NCBI GenBank assembly: GCA_903870275.1
Contig: CAIQCK010000065.1
Coordinates: 1-64,000 of the forward strand
From: an uncultured bacterium
Lineage (GTDB): Bacteria > Verrucomicrobiota > Verrucomicrobiia > CAIQCK01
Direction: 5' to 3'
Length of the DNA: 64,000 bases
A program made the translations under genes and the position numbers. The notes under the pieces were generated by a model. That model was not told the origin of the DNA. It saw only the letters and a program-made list of their open reading frames with translations, and ran no database searches. Position 1 is the stretch's first letter. Every line of letters begins with the position of its first letter. Of this stretch, positions 46,083 to 52,688 are shown in pieces.

Positions 46083-46322
46083 ATGGCAGTCCGTGTTGAA
46101 ATACAATATTGCTACCAATGAAACTACGAGCCGAAAGCCGTCAGTTTGACGGCACGACTGCTCGATGAGTTCAAGCCCGACATCCAATCGCTCACGCTCG
46201 TCCCCGGCACCGGCGGCGTGTTTGAAGTCAGCGTGAACGGCAAGAACATCTACTCCAAAAAACAAACGGGGAAATTTCCGGAGCCGGAGGACATCGTCAA
46301 AGCCGTGCGCGCCCTCGTGTAG
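46083..46322 (+). CDS. SelW/Rdx-family selenoprotein (in-frame TGA at codon 13)
   Basis: Reading the TGA at 46119-46121 as selenocysteine gives a 79-residue protein with the full Rdx fold: VEIQYCYQUNYEPKA (motif C10-x-x-U13), then LTLVPGTGGVFEVSVNG and FPEPEDIVKAVRALV. In non-selenium relatives the U is Cys, which is the position expected for selenocysteine in SelW-like CxxU redox proteins. The frame after the TGA is intact to TAG at 46320, shows normal codon use and has family-typical length. A hairpin at 46137-46153 meets the bacterial SECIS rules. TGA is a normal stop elsewhere (for example ppk2), so local recoding is needed. Thiol-redox activity is known for the family; the partner is not. 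Confidence 0.87.
46137..46153 (+). promoter_or_regulatory. Putative bSECIS hairpin of the SelW-like gene
   Basis: A perfect 7-bp stem (46137-46143 with 46147-46153) has a three-base loop GTT. The loop begins 22 nt after the TGA and its first base is G. Known bacterial SECIS elements need a loop 16-37 nt after the UGA with a G among the first two loop bases. SelB would bind this in the mRNA. Confidence 0.72.
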
Positions 46323-46335
46323 GTTGCGCGCGGGC

Positions 46336-47748
46336 CTAGCGTTTCGATGTCAGGTAGCGGTCAATCGCCGCCGCCGCTTCGCGCCCGCCGCAGACAGCGA
46401 CGCTCAGGACGCCGGCGGGCGTGACGGCTTCGCCGGCGGAAAAAACGCCGGGGATGCTGGTCATGCCATTCGGGTCCACCGCGATGGTTCCCTGCTCGGT
46501 CAGACGCAGCGGCTGGTCCCCGGGCGCGACAGGCGGAGGCATCGCATCGAAGCCGAGCGCAAGAACCACGATGTCCGCCTCGACGACAAGGTTTGGCGCG
46601 GCCGCTGGGTCGTGGTGTTCGCCTTCCTGGATGCGGACGGGTTGGGTGCGCTCGCATTCCACGCCGCGAACGCGGCCGTGGGTGTCGCCCAAAAATCGGG
46701 TCGGCCGCGACATCCAGAAAAACTTCGCGCCTTCGGCTTGCGCGCTGGCAAATTCCTTTTTCGATGCCGCCATGCTGGTAGGATCGCGGCGGTAAATGCA
46801 GGTGACCGAAGCGGCACCGAGCCGCAACGACGCGCGCAGGCAATCCATCGCCATGTCGCCGCCGCCCAGCACCACCACCTTGCGGTCGCGCAACGGGATC
46901 GCGTGGACCTCGGCGACCGCCTGAATCTCCGCCAGGAACGGCAGCGCCTGAAACACGTTTTCCAGGTCGCGGCCTTCGACGCTCGCATCGCGCGGCTTCT
47001 GCGATCCGGTGCCGAGGAAAACCGCCTGAAAGCCTTCCTGGAGCAGTTGCGCGATGGAGGTGTCCTTGCCAATGTGGACGCCGCAGCGAAACTGGATGCC
47101 GCGCTTTTCAAACACCGCGATGCGGCGCTTCAAAATGTCCCTGTCGAGCTTGAACCCCGGAATGCGGAACATCAGCGAGCCGCCCGGTTGCTCCGCCGCC
47201 TCGAACACCGTGACCGGATAGCCGCGCTGGTTGAGCTGGTCGGCGCACGTCAGGCCCGCCGGCCCGGAGCCGATCACCGCCACCGGCTGGTTGAACCGGA
47301 CCGGGACGGGCTCGACATCCACGCCGCCGTGGGCGAACGCGTAGTCAATGACGAATCTCTCGACCAGACCGATCGCGACGGCTTTATCGTGTTCGCTCAG
47401 CACGCAACCCCGCTCGCATTGCCGTTCCGACGCGCAAAGGCGGGCGTGGATTTCGGGGAAACTGTTCTCGCCCTGGCAGACGGCGGCCGCTTCCAGGAAC
47501 CTTCCCTCGGCCGCCAGCACCAGCCAGTCCCGGATGTGGTTGCCGATGGGGCACGCTTCCACACATTGCGGATCGGCACACTCGATACAACGCGATGCCT
47601 CGTGCTGGGCCGCTTCGGGTCCCACCGTGTCCTCAATCTCCTGAAAATCATGCACGCGCTCCGCCGCCGGGCGCTGGGGCGCAGTCATCCGGTCCTGTTC
47701 CCACCAGATGTCTTTCCACGTCGTCGTTGGTTTTGCGCTTTTACTCAT
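46336..47748 (-). CDS. GltD-like NAD(P)-dependent oxidoreductase (glutamate synthase small-subunit family)
   Basis: This 470-residue protein has an N-terminal iron-sulfur domain with CIECADPQCVEACPIGNHI and CASERQCERGC (residues about 53-115). The FAD site is VAVIGSGPAGLTCADQL (about 155-171) and the NAD(P) site is KVVVLGGGDMAMDCLRA (about 290). It ends with GVFSAGEAVTPAG. The family transfers electrons from NADPH to a partner subunit; no GltB large subunit is in the window. It follows a Gfo/Idh gene by 88 nt on the same strand and converges on the SelW-like gene with 13 nt between the stops, so a redox link is conceivable but unproven. Confidence 0.9.
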   Translation of the reverse strand: MSKSAKPTTTWKDIWWEQDRMTAPQRPAAERVHDFQEIEDTVGPEAAQHEASRCIECADPQCVEACPIGNHIRDWLVLAAEGRFLEAAAVCQGENSFPEIHARLCASERQCERGCVLSEHDKAVAIGLVERFVIDYAFAHGGVDVEPVPVRFNQPVAVIGSGPAGLTCADQLNQRGYPVTVFEAAEQPGGSLMFRIPGFKLDRDILKRRIAVFEKRGIQFRCGVHIGKDTSIAQLLQEGFQAVFLGTGSQKPRDASVEGRDLENVFQALPFLAEIQAVAEVHAIPLRDRKVVVLGGGDMAMDCLRASLRLGAASVTCIYRRDPTSMAASKKEFASAQAEGAKFFWMSRPTRFLGDTHGRVRGVECERTQPVRIQEGEHHDPAAAPNLVVEADIVVLALGFDAMPPPVAPGDQPLRLTEQGTIAVDPNGMTSIPGVFSAGEAVTPAGVLSVAVCGGREAAAAIDRYLTSKR

Positions 47749-47836
47749 CGTGCAAACCGGTCAAGCGACCGTTAGCATGGCGTTTCGTGAACCGCAAGAG
47801 GCAAAAGGTGTTGAAGCAAGAAGTTCCTGTCGGCAG

Positions 47837-49210
47837 CTACACGGGGAAGCGATATCTTCCCGGAATGGCCACTTCGGGCAACGGCAGGCTGCCAAACTCG
47901 TATTTGTCGGGGCCGAGTTTCATCGGCGAGTTATAGACCTTTTCCCACTCCAGCGTCTTGCCGCTGTAAGCGGACTCGCGGCCCATGATGCCCGTGAGCG
48001 TGCTCTCGGCGATGGCGCGCGCCTCGTTGATCGGTTTGCCGTCCTGGATGCTCTGGATGAGGTCCAGATGTTCCTGCTCGTAGGCGTTGCACGGCGGACC
48101 ACTGTAACGCCAGCCCTCGCCGCCTTTGACGGTGAGGCTGTCCTTGCAGTTGCTGGAGCCTTTCGCTCCGAGGACGGCCTCTTCCACCTTGCCGTCACAG
48201 CCGTTGATCTGGCGGCACTGGCTGAACATCCGCACGCCGTTGGGATATTCGAACTCGACGGCGAAATGATCGTAGATGTGCCCATGCTGTTTGCCGGTGC
48301 GCGCCTGCCGTCCGCCCAGACCGATGGCGCGAACCGGATGCGTGCCCATGACCCAGTTGATCACGTCGAGGTTGTGGACGTGTTGCTCGACGATGTGGTC
48401 GGCTCCGAGCCAGGTGAAATAGTTCCAGTTGCGCAACTGCCACTCCATGTCGCTCCACTCCGGCTTGCGCTCGATGACCCAGATCTCGCCGCCGTTCCAG
48501 TAGGCGCGGCACTCGACGATCTCGCCGATGGCGCCGTCCTGGATGCGCTTGATGGTTTCCCTGTAACCGGGCAGGTGGCGGCGCTGGGTGCCGGCGGCAA
48601 TGCCGAGGTTCTTTTGCCTGGCCAATTCGCCGGCCTCGACGACCATGCGCACACCGAACGGGTCCACGGCGACCGGCTTCTCGATGAACACATGTTTGCC
48701 GGCTTCGACGGCGGCCTTGAGGTGCGCCGGGCGGAAATGCGGCGGCGTGGCCAGGATCACGTAATTGATTTCGCCGACCGCCAGCAGTTTCTTGTAAGCC
48801 TCGAATCCCGTGAAACAGAACTCGTCGCCGATGGTGACATCAATCTTCTGCAACTGCTCGCGGCACCGCGCCAGGCGGTCGGGGAATACGTCCGCCAGCG
48901 CGACGACCTTGATGTTCTTGCGGGCCGATGCCGCGCCTTTCGCGGCGTCCTCGGTGTGGTAGCCCGCCTGCGGATAGATCACTTTCGTGGACGCGCCAAG
49001 CACGTTGAGCACCGCGCCTGTGCCGCGTCCGCCACAACCAATGACGCCGACGCGGACCTGGAAGTCCGCCGGCGCCGCCTGGCTGCTGCGGACGAACGGG
49101 AATTGCGCGGCGGCCACGGTGCCGGCGGTGGCCAGCGAGGTGTGCTTGAGAAATTGACGCCGGGAGAGGGAAGGCTGGGTCGTTGCGTTCGAAGGAGTTC
49201 CTGTGTTCAT
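47837..49210 (-). CDS. Tat-exported Gfo/Idh/MocA family oxidoreductase
   Basis: This protein has 457 residues from the ATG at 49210. A Tat signal LSRRQFLK lies at residues 15-22, followed by a hydrophobic stretch to about 45. It has VGVIGCGGRGTGAV (Rossmann), FIEKPVAVDPFGV (EKP motif) and AAGTQRRHLPGYRETIKRIQ, which is nearly the same as in the protein at 1832-3136; the two are paralogues. The substrate is probably a sugar or cyclitol. The gene precedes the GltD-like gene. Confidence 0.92.
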   Translation of the reverse strand: MNTGTPSNATTQPSLSRRQFLKHTSLATAGTVAAAQFPFVRSSQAAPADFQVRVGVIGCGGRGTGAVLNVLGASTKVIYPQAGYHTEDAAKGAASARKNIKVVALADVFPDRLARCREQLQKIDVTIGDEFCFTGFEAYKKLLAVGEINYVILATPPHFRPAHLKAAVEAGKHVFIEKPVAVDPFGVRMVVEAGELARQKNLGIAAGTQRRHLPGYRETIKRIQDGAIGEIVECRAYWNGGEIWVIERKPEWSDMEWQLRNWNYFTWLGADHIVEQHVHNLDVINWVMGTHPVRAIGLGGRQARTGKQHGHIYDHFAVEFEYPNGVRMFSQCRQINGCDGKVEEAVLGAKGSSNCKDSLTVKGGEGWRYSGPPCNAYEQEHLDLIQSIQDGKPINEARAIAESTLTGIMGRESAYSGKTLEWEKVYNSPMKLGPDKYEFGSLPLPEVAIPGRYRFPV

Positions 49211-49502
49211 GACGGCGCATCCTACCGTCGCCGCCAAAGGCGCGCCAGAGAAACCTTTTTCCCAAGCGGCATCCGCCATCCAGCCGGCGCGGAAGGAGTC
49301 TGCAAAGATTCTTCACGCGAAAAGTGACGCGCTCAACCAGTCTATGAGCGCGGAGGTTTTTGACAATTTCGCGCTGGCCATTCCAAAACGTCTGCGGGAA
49401 GATGACAGCCATGCCGGCGGCCAGCAGGGTCTTCAGCAGGCGTGACCTAACGCCTCCTCATCCTTCTGCGCCGCGGGTGAAATTCACGAAAGGAATTGAC
49501 CT

Positions 49503-49703
49503 ATGCTCGCCGTCAAAATCACCTCCGTCTTGACGTTTCTTTTCTTTGGCTGAGCCGCCACCTGCGGAGCGGTCGCTCTGCTCAAAGGGAACTCGTCCGC
49601 TGGCGCGTTGGCAATGCAAACCCACTATGTCGTCGCCCCAATTGGATTGCTCCTCAGCCTGGTCACCGCCATCCTGGTGTGCAGGATGAAGCGGTCTCCA
49701 TAG
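49503..49703 (+). CDS. Candidate small membrane selenoprotein (in-frame TGA at codon 17)
   Basis: Reading the TGA at 49551-49553 through gives a 66-residue protein with two hydrophobic helices (about 6-28 and 44-61) and a basic RMKRSP end. The motif is FFFGUAATCG, with U17 and C21 spaced UxxxC. A strong AAAGGA lies 9 nt before the ATG, and the frame after the TGA is open for 49 codons to TAG. A SECIS-like hairpin follows the TGA. The next gene (HNH) begins 26 nt after the stop. I know no family with this motif. The alternative is a nonsense mutation of a Trp or Cys codon in a small membrane protein. Confidence 0.6.
49564..49581 (+). promoter_or_regulatory. Putative bSECIS hairpin of the membrane selenoprotein candidate
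   Basis: Bases 49564-49570 pair with 49575-49581 in a 7-bp stem with one G-U pair. The loop GGTC starts 17 nt after the TGA and begins with two G residues. This meets the general bacterial SECIS spacing and loop rules. In GC-rich DNA such a hairpin can also arise by chance. Confidence 0.5.
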
Positions 49704-49729
49704 CGGCAGGCTATATTGCGAGGACGAAC

Positions 49730-50137
49730 ATGGATTCCAAGCGGCCCCAACCTATTGACGGCGCCGAGAGGCATAAACAATTGCTCGCCGAGCTTCTGCG
49801 TGAGCAGGATATCCGGCAGAAGGGTTATCGGGAGCAGGCGCTCAAGATTTACCCGCATATCTGTGCAAGCTGCGGTCGCGAGTTTGATGGAAAACGCCTC
49901 CGCGAACTCACGGTCCACCACCGGGACCACAACCACGACAACAATCCCCCGGATGGCAGCAACTGGGAACTGCTCTGCATCTATTGTCACGACCACGAAC
50001 ATGAGAAGTCGCTGATCGGCAAGTATTATGAGGGGCAGAGGCCGCCGGATGAGAAACCGCCTCCTTTGGTTTCCAATCCTTTCGACAAGCTGGAGACGCT
50101 GTTGAAACCCAAGCCGGATGACAAGAAGACCCGATAA
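49730..50137 (+). CDS. YajD-like HNH nuclease
   Basis: This protein has 135 residues from the ATG at 49730, with GAGG about 7 nt upstream; a longer frame overlaps the membrane-protein gene. The HNH site is ICASCGREFDGKRLRELTVHHRDHNHDNNPPDGSNWELLCIYCHDHEHEK. CxxC and CxxC are structural zinc ligands, and the HH and the later asparagine and histidine form the beta-beta-alpha metal site. The organisation matches E. coli YajD. Substrates of these enzymes are not well known. It probably shares a transcript with the candidate selenoprotein gene upstream. Confidence 0.85.
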   Translation: MDSKRPQPIDGAERHKQLLAELLREQDIRQKGYREQALKIYPHICASCGREFDGKRLRELTVHHRDHNHDNNPPDGSNWELLCIYCHDHEHEKSLIGKYYEGQRPPDEKPPPLVSNPFDKLETLLKPKPDDKKTR

Positions 50138-50184
50138 GAACGGAGCAGGCCGAAAGAACGTTGTCAGTTTCGCGGTTGATTATC

Positions 50185-51825
50185 CTACTTGGCGGATTTC
50201 ACTTTTTGGTTTTTCCGCCCTTCGGGCGGCAGATCGGTGAACGGCGGGCGGTCGAATGTCTTGCCGTCGCCAAGCACGCGCGGGTCTTTGGCGTCGGCCA
50301 ACACCTTCAACAGGCGTTCGGCCAGCCCATGCTTTTGTTCGGCGTAGGCGGGGTCGTTGGCAACGTTGACTGTCTGATCCGGGTCTTTGCGCAAGTCGTA
50401 TAACTCCTCGGCCGGCCGTTTGCCGAAAGCGTAGTTATAGTGCCACTCCCAGTCTTCCTCGGCGTATTGGCGGACCATCCAGGCTTTCGTCGGACTGGCA
50501 TCCATGTCCGCAAAGGCGGCGAACGTGTTGTGCTCCAGCACCTCCAGCGTCGGCATGTCGGAGAGGCTCGTGAACTTCGGGCTGCCCATCGGCCAGCGGT
50601 CGGGGGCGAAGTTGCGGATGTAGAGAAACTCCGGTGTGCGCAACGCCCGGTGCGGATACGGCAGGTTGTCTTCGCGCGCGGCGGCCACGTGGCGTTCGCG
50701 GCCGGTCACGACCCACGTGCGGTCCGGATCCACCTGGCCGGACTTTACCGAATGCAACACGTTCAGGAAACTGCGGCCCGTCATCACGGCCGGCGGCTTC
50801 AATCCACCCGCTTCAAGAAACGTCGGCGCCAGGTCCATGAGATTGACGAAGTCGTCCACCACGCGGCCCGGTTGGACGCCCGGCCCGCGTGCGATCAGCG
50901 CGACGCCCACCCCGAAATCATACAGGTTGCATTTGCCGCCGGGCACGCCGGGCATGCCGTGGTCGCCACTGATGATGACGAGCGTTTTGTCGAGTTCACC
51001 GAGGTCCGCGAGTTTCTTGATCAGCACGCCCACGCCCGCGTCCCATGCCTGGCACTCGCCCATGTAATCGGTGTAATCGGCGCGCACCTCCGGCACGTCG
51101 GGCATGAACTTCGGCAGCTTGCCCCGCACAGAATCCGGTTCGAGTCCCCACAGCGCCTTGCCGGAACCTTTCTCATACGGCCGGTGGGTGAGCGTGGGGC
51201 CGAACCAGTAGCAGAACGGCTGGCCGGGTTTGCGGTCGGCGAGGAACGCGCCGAAGTTGTCGCGCACCTGCGCGAGGATCTTGTCCTTCGCCACCGCAAA
51301 AGTCATTCCCGACTGGACCAGCTTCGTGGCGCGCTCGGAGAACCGGCAGAAATCGCGCCCGGCCTTTTCGTAGGCGTAGAGCTGGCCACCATACGGCGCG
51401 TCGACTGGCGCGCCCGGACTCCAGACTTTGTAACTCTTGCCGATGTGGTAGCCGGCATCGCGCAACAGCAGCGGATAACTCGGAATGGACGCGTCCCACA
51501 CCGCGCCTTGCAAAATAGCGCCGCGGCCCGTGCGGAAGAAATACTGCCCCGACAGCAACGAGCTGCGGCACGGCGTGCAACTGGGCGCCGTGACGAACGC
51601 GTTCTTGAACAGCACTCCCTCGCGCGCCATGCGGTCAATGACCGGCGTCTTGAGCACCTGGTTGATCGAAGGCCCCGCCTCGACCGTCGTGTAGATGCCG
51701 GCATACCGGCCCCAGTCGTCCGCAAAACAAAACAGGATGTTGGGCCTTGCCGGTTCGGCCGCGAACGGCGTCAGGACGCTCGCCGCAAGCGCAAGAATGC
51801 ACGGCAGAAATGTCGTCGTTTTCAT
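50185..51825 (-). CDS. Secreted type I sulfatase
   Basis: This 546-residue protein has a signal peptide over residues 1-23. It has NILFCFADDWGRY (metal-binding aspartates), the sulfatase signature SCTPCRSSLLSG with C83 as the formylglycine precursor (CxPxR form), VIISGDHGMPG (metal site) and a C-terminal EELYDLRKDPDQTVNVA, typical of the family. Since the residue is Cys, an FGE or anSME maturase is required elsewhere. It would remove sulfate from sulfated polysaccharides. It lies alone on the minus strand between the HNH gene and the selC fragment. Confidence 0.93.
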   Translation of the reverse strand: MKTTTFLPCILALAASVLTPFAAEPARPNILFCFADDWGRYAGIYTTVEAGPSINQVLKTPVIDRMAREGVLFKNAFVTAPSCTPCRSSLLSGQYFFRTGRGAILQGAVWDASIPSYPLLLRDAGYHIGKSYKVWSPGAPVDAPYGGQLYAYEKAGRDFCRFSERATKLVQSGMTFAVAKDKILAQVRDNFGAFLADRKPGQPFCYWFGPTLTHRPYEKGSGKALWGLEPDSVRGKLPKFMPDVPEVRADYTDYMGECQAWDAGVGVLIKKLADLGELDKTLVIISGDHGMPGVPGGKCNLYDFGVGVALIARGPGVQPGRVVDDFVNLMDLAPTFLEAGGLKPPAVMTGRSFLNVLHSVKSGQVDPDRTWVVTGRERHVAAAREDNLPYPHRALRTPEFLYIRNFAPDRWPMGSPKFTSLSDMPTLEVLEHNTFAAFADMDASPTKAWMVRQYAEEDWEWHYNYAFGKRPAEELYDLRKDPDQTVNVANDPAYAEQKHGLAERLLKVLADAKDPRVLGDGKTFDRPPFTDLPPEGRKNQKVKSAK

Positions 51826-52246
51826 CGTTGATCGGCCTTCCGTTTTCCCACAGCGCCGCGGTCGTTTTTCAATTGGGTCATAAAGTATCTTCGTCGCGAC
51901 CGCTCAGCTTATATCCACTTGCCCAGCCACATGCAATCGCGCTGCCGGAGGCGGCGCAACCGAGAGGTGAAATCAAGTTGGGCGACTTCGAATTCGATGG
52001 CGCCAAACCTTCATTCTGATGCGTAACGCGCGCTTGCTCCGCGAACGCCCCCGCGCCGGCCTTGGTCAAAAACATCCTGCGGATTCACCGACCGTCGACC
52101 TGGCCGGGGTCCGCCACATAACCGGCTTGCCCGCTGCGACGAGTTCGCTTATAGATTGGCGGCCATGCCCAGCGACTCAGTCGTTTACGAAGCGTTCCCT
52201 GCCACTGTGTCCTAGATATATTCGATACAAATCTAAAACGTTACGT
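51826..52246. other. Gene-free stretch between the sulfatase and the tRNA-Sec fragment
   Basis: The 421 bp hold no convincing gene; a 65-residue minus-strand frame at 51878-52075 has no ribosome binding site or recognisable domain. The last 45 bp are AT-richer (AGATATATTCGATACAAATC) and may have been the selC promoter region. GC falls from here to the right, as expected near an island boundary. Confidence 0.4.
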
Positions 52247-52289
52247 GGAAAGTGATGGGTGCCTGGTGGTCCCCACGGTCTTCAAAACC
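52247..52289 (+). pseudogene. selC: 5' half of a tRNA-Sec gene (selC), cut in the anticodon arm
   Basis: The segment has the features of a bacterial tRNA-Sec up to the anticodon loop: a long 5' acceptor strand GGAAAGTG, a D-arm of the form GATGGGTGCCTGGTGGTCCC, then anticodon strand ACGGT and loop CTTCAAA with anticodon TCA at 52282-52284. On the 3' side only three pairs (ACC, 52287-52289) remain. After that there is no long variable arm of the right sequence, no TTCGA T-loop and no CACTTTCC acceptor complement. This is the state left when an element integrates into the anticodon loop. The gene as it stands here cannot make a tRNA. Confidence 0.8.
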
Positions 52290-52301
52290 TGTTCTTACTG
52301 A

Positions 52302-52367
52302 TTGCAAATACGTAAGTTGCGTATTTGCAAGGGCACCTCTAGGCACCAAAGAGCACCTTAAGGCATC
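52302..52367. repeat. Hairpin and 10-bp-phased repeats at the island junction
   Basis: An 11-bp perfect stem (52302-52312 with 52320-52330, 7-nt loop) is followed by four hexamers spaced exactly 10 bp apart: GGCACC at 52332 and 52342, AGCACC at 52352, GGCATC at 52362. One helical turn per repeat puts them on the same DNA face. Next to an attachment site this suggests arm-type binding sites for an integrase or excisionase. Confidence 0.6.
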
Positions 52368-52399
52368 CAAAGTGTCACGCAAATGGCACGCAATCTGTC

Positions 52400-52687
52400 T
52401 CATGATGTCCGCTCATCTCCAACGGCGCGAAACGTGAATCGTTGCAACGCCTGGTCAACGTCACCGCGCCTAAAAAGAACCGTGCGTCCGACTTTGATAA
52501 ACGGAATCACTCGTCCATTCATCCAGTTTGTAATCGTGCGCATACTAACTCCGAGCACCTCGGCCAGTTCATCTTTTCGTAAGTAGAGCTTCGGCAATGC
52601 CGGCAAGGCGACCGAACCACCTTGCGCCTCGCCCGCGCTCGTTGGCGATTTGTCCGGCTGCACTGGTTGGGTGGCGATCCCTTTCAC
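52400..52687 (-). CDS. Excisionase-like helix-turn-helix protein
   Basis: This 95-residue protein starts at a GTG 1 nt after the primase stop, so it is co-translated. Residues 30-85 (LYLRKDELAEVLGVSMRTITNWMNGRVIPFIKVGRTVLFRRGDVDQALQR) are the MerR/Xis-type HTH_17 domain typical of excisionases. The first 30 residues are flexible. It lies nearest to the selC junction and the phased repeats, which fits a role in excision or in control of the att region. Confidence 0.85.
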   Translation of the reverse strand: MKGIATQPVQPDKSPTSAGEAQGGSVALPALPKLYLRKDELAEVLGVSMRTITNWMNGRVIPFIKVGRTVLFRRGDVDQALQRFTFRAVGDERTS

Positions 52688-52688
52688 G

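Noticed and set aside
46122..46322. A shorter SelW-like gene starting after the TGA
   Set aside because: No ATG with a ribosome binding site follows closely, and such a protein would lack the redox motif and first beta-strand of the fold.
49211..49502. An 80-codon plus-strand frame at 49203-49445
   Set aside because: It overlaps the start of the Gfo/Idh gene on the other strand, lacks a ribosome binding site and has a random-like composition.
51878..52075. A 65-codon minus-strand frame upstream of the sulfatase
   Set aside because: No ribosome binding site, no domain and no operon context; left as intergenic.
52290..52400. A complete tRNA-Sec with an unusual long variable arm (using the 52302-52330 hairpin)
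   Set aside because: The anticodon stem fails after three pairs, no T-loop TTCGA-type sequence follows, and the complement of the GGAAAGTG acceptor strand is missing.
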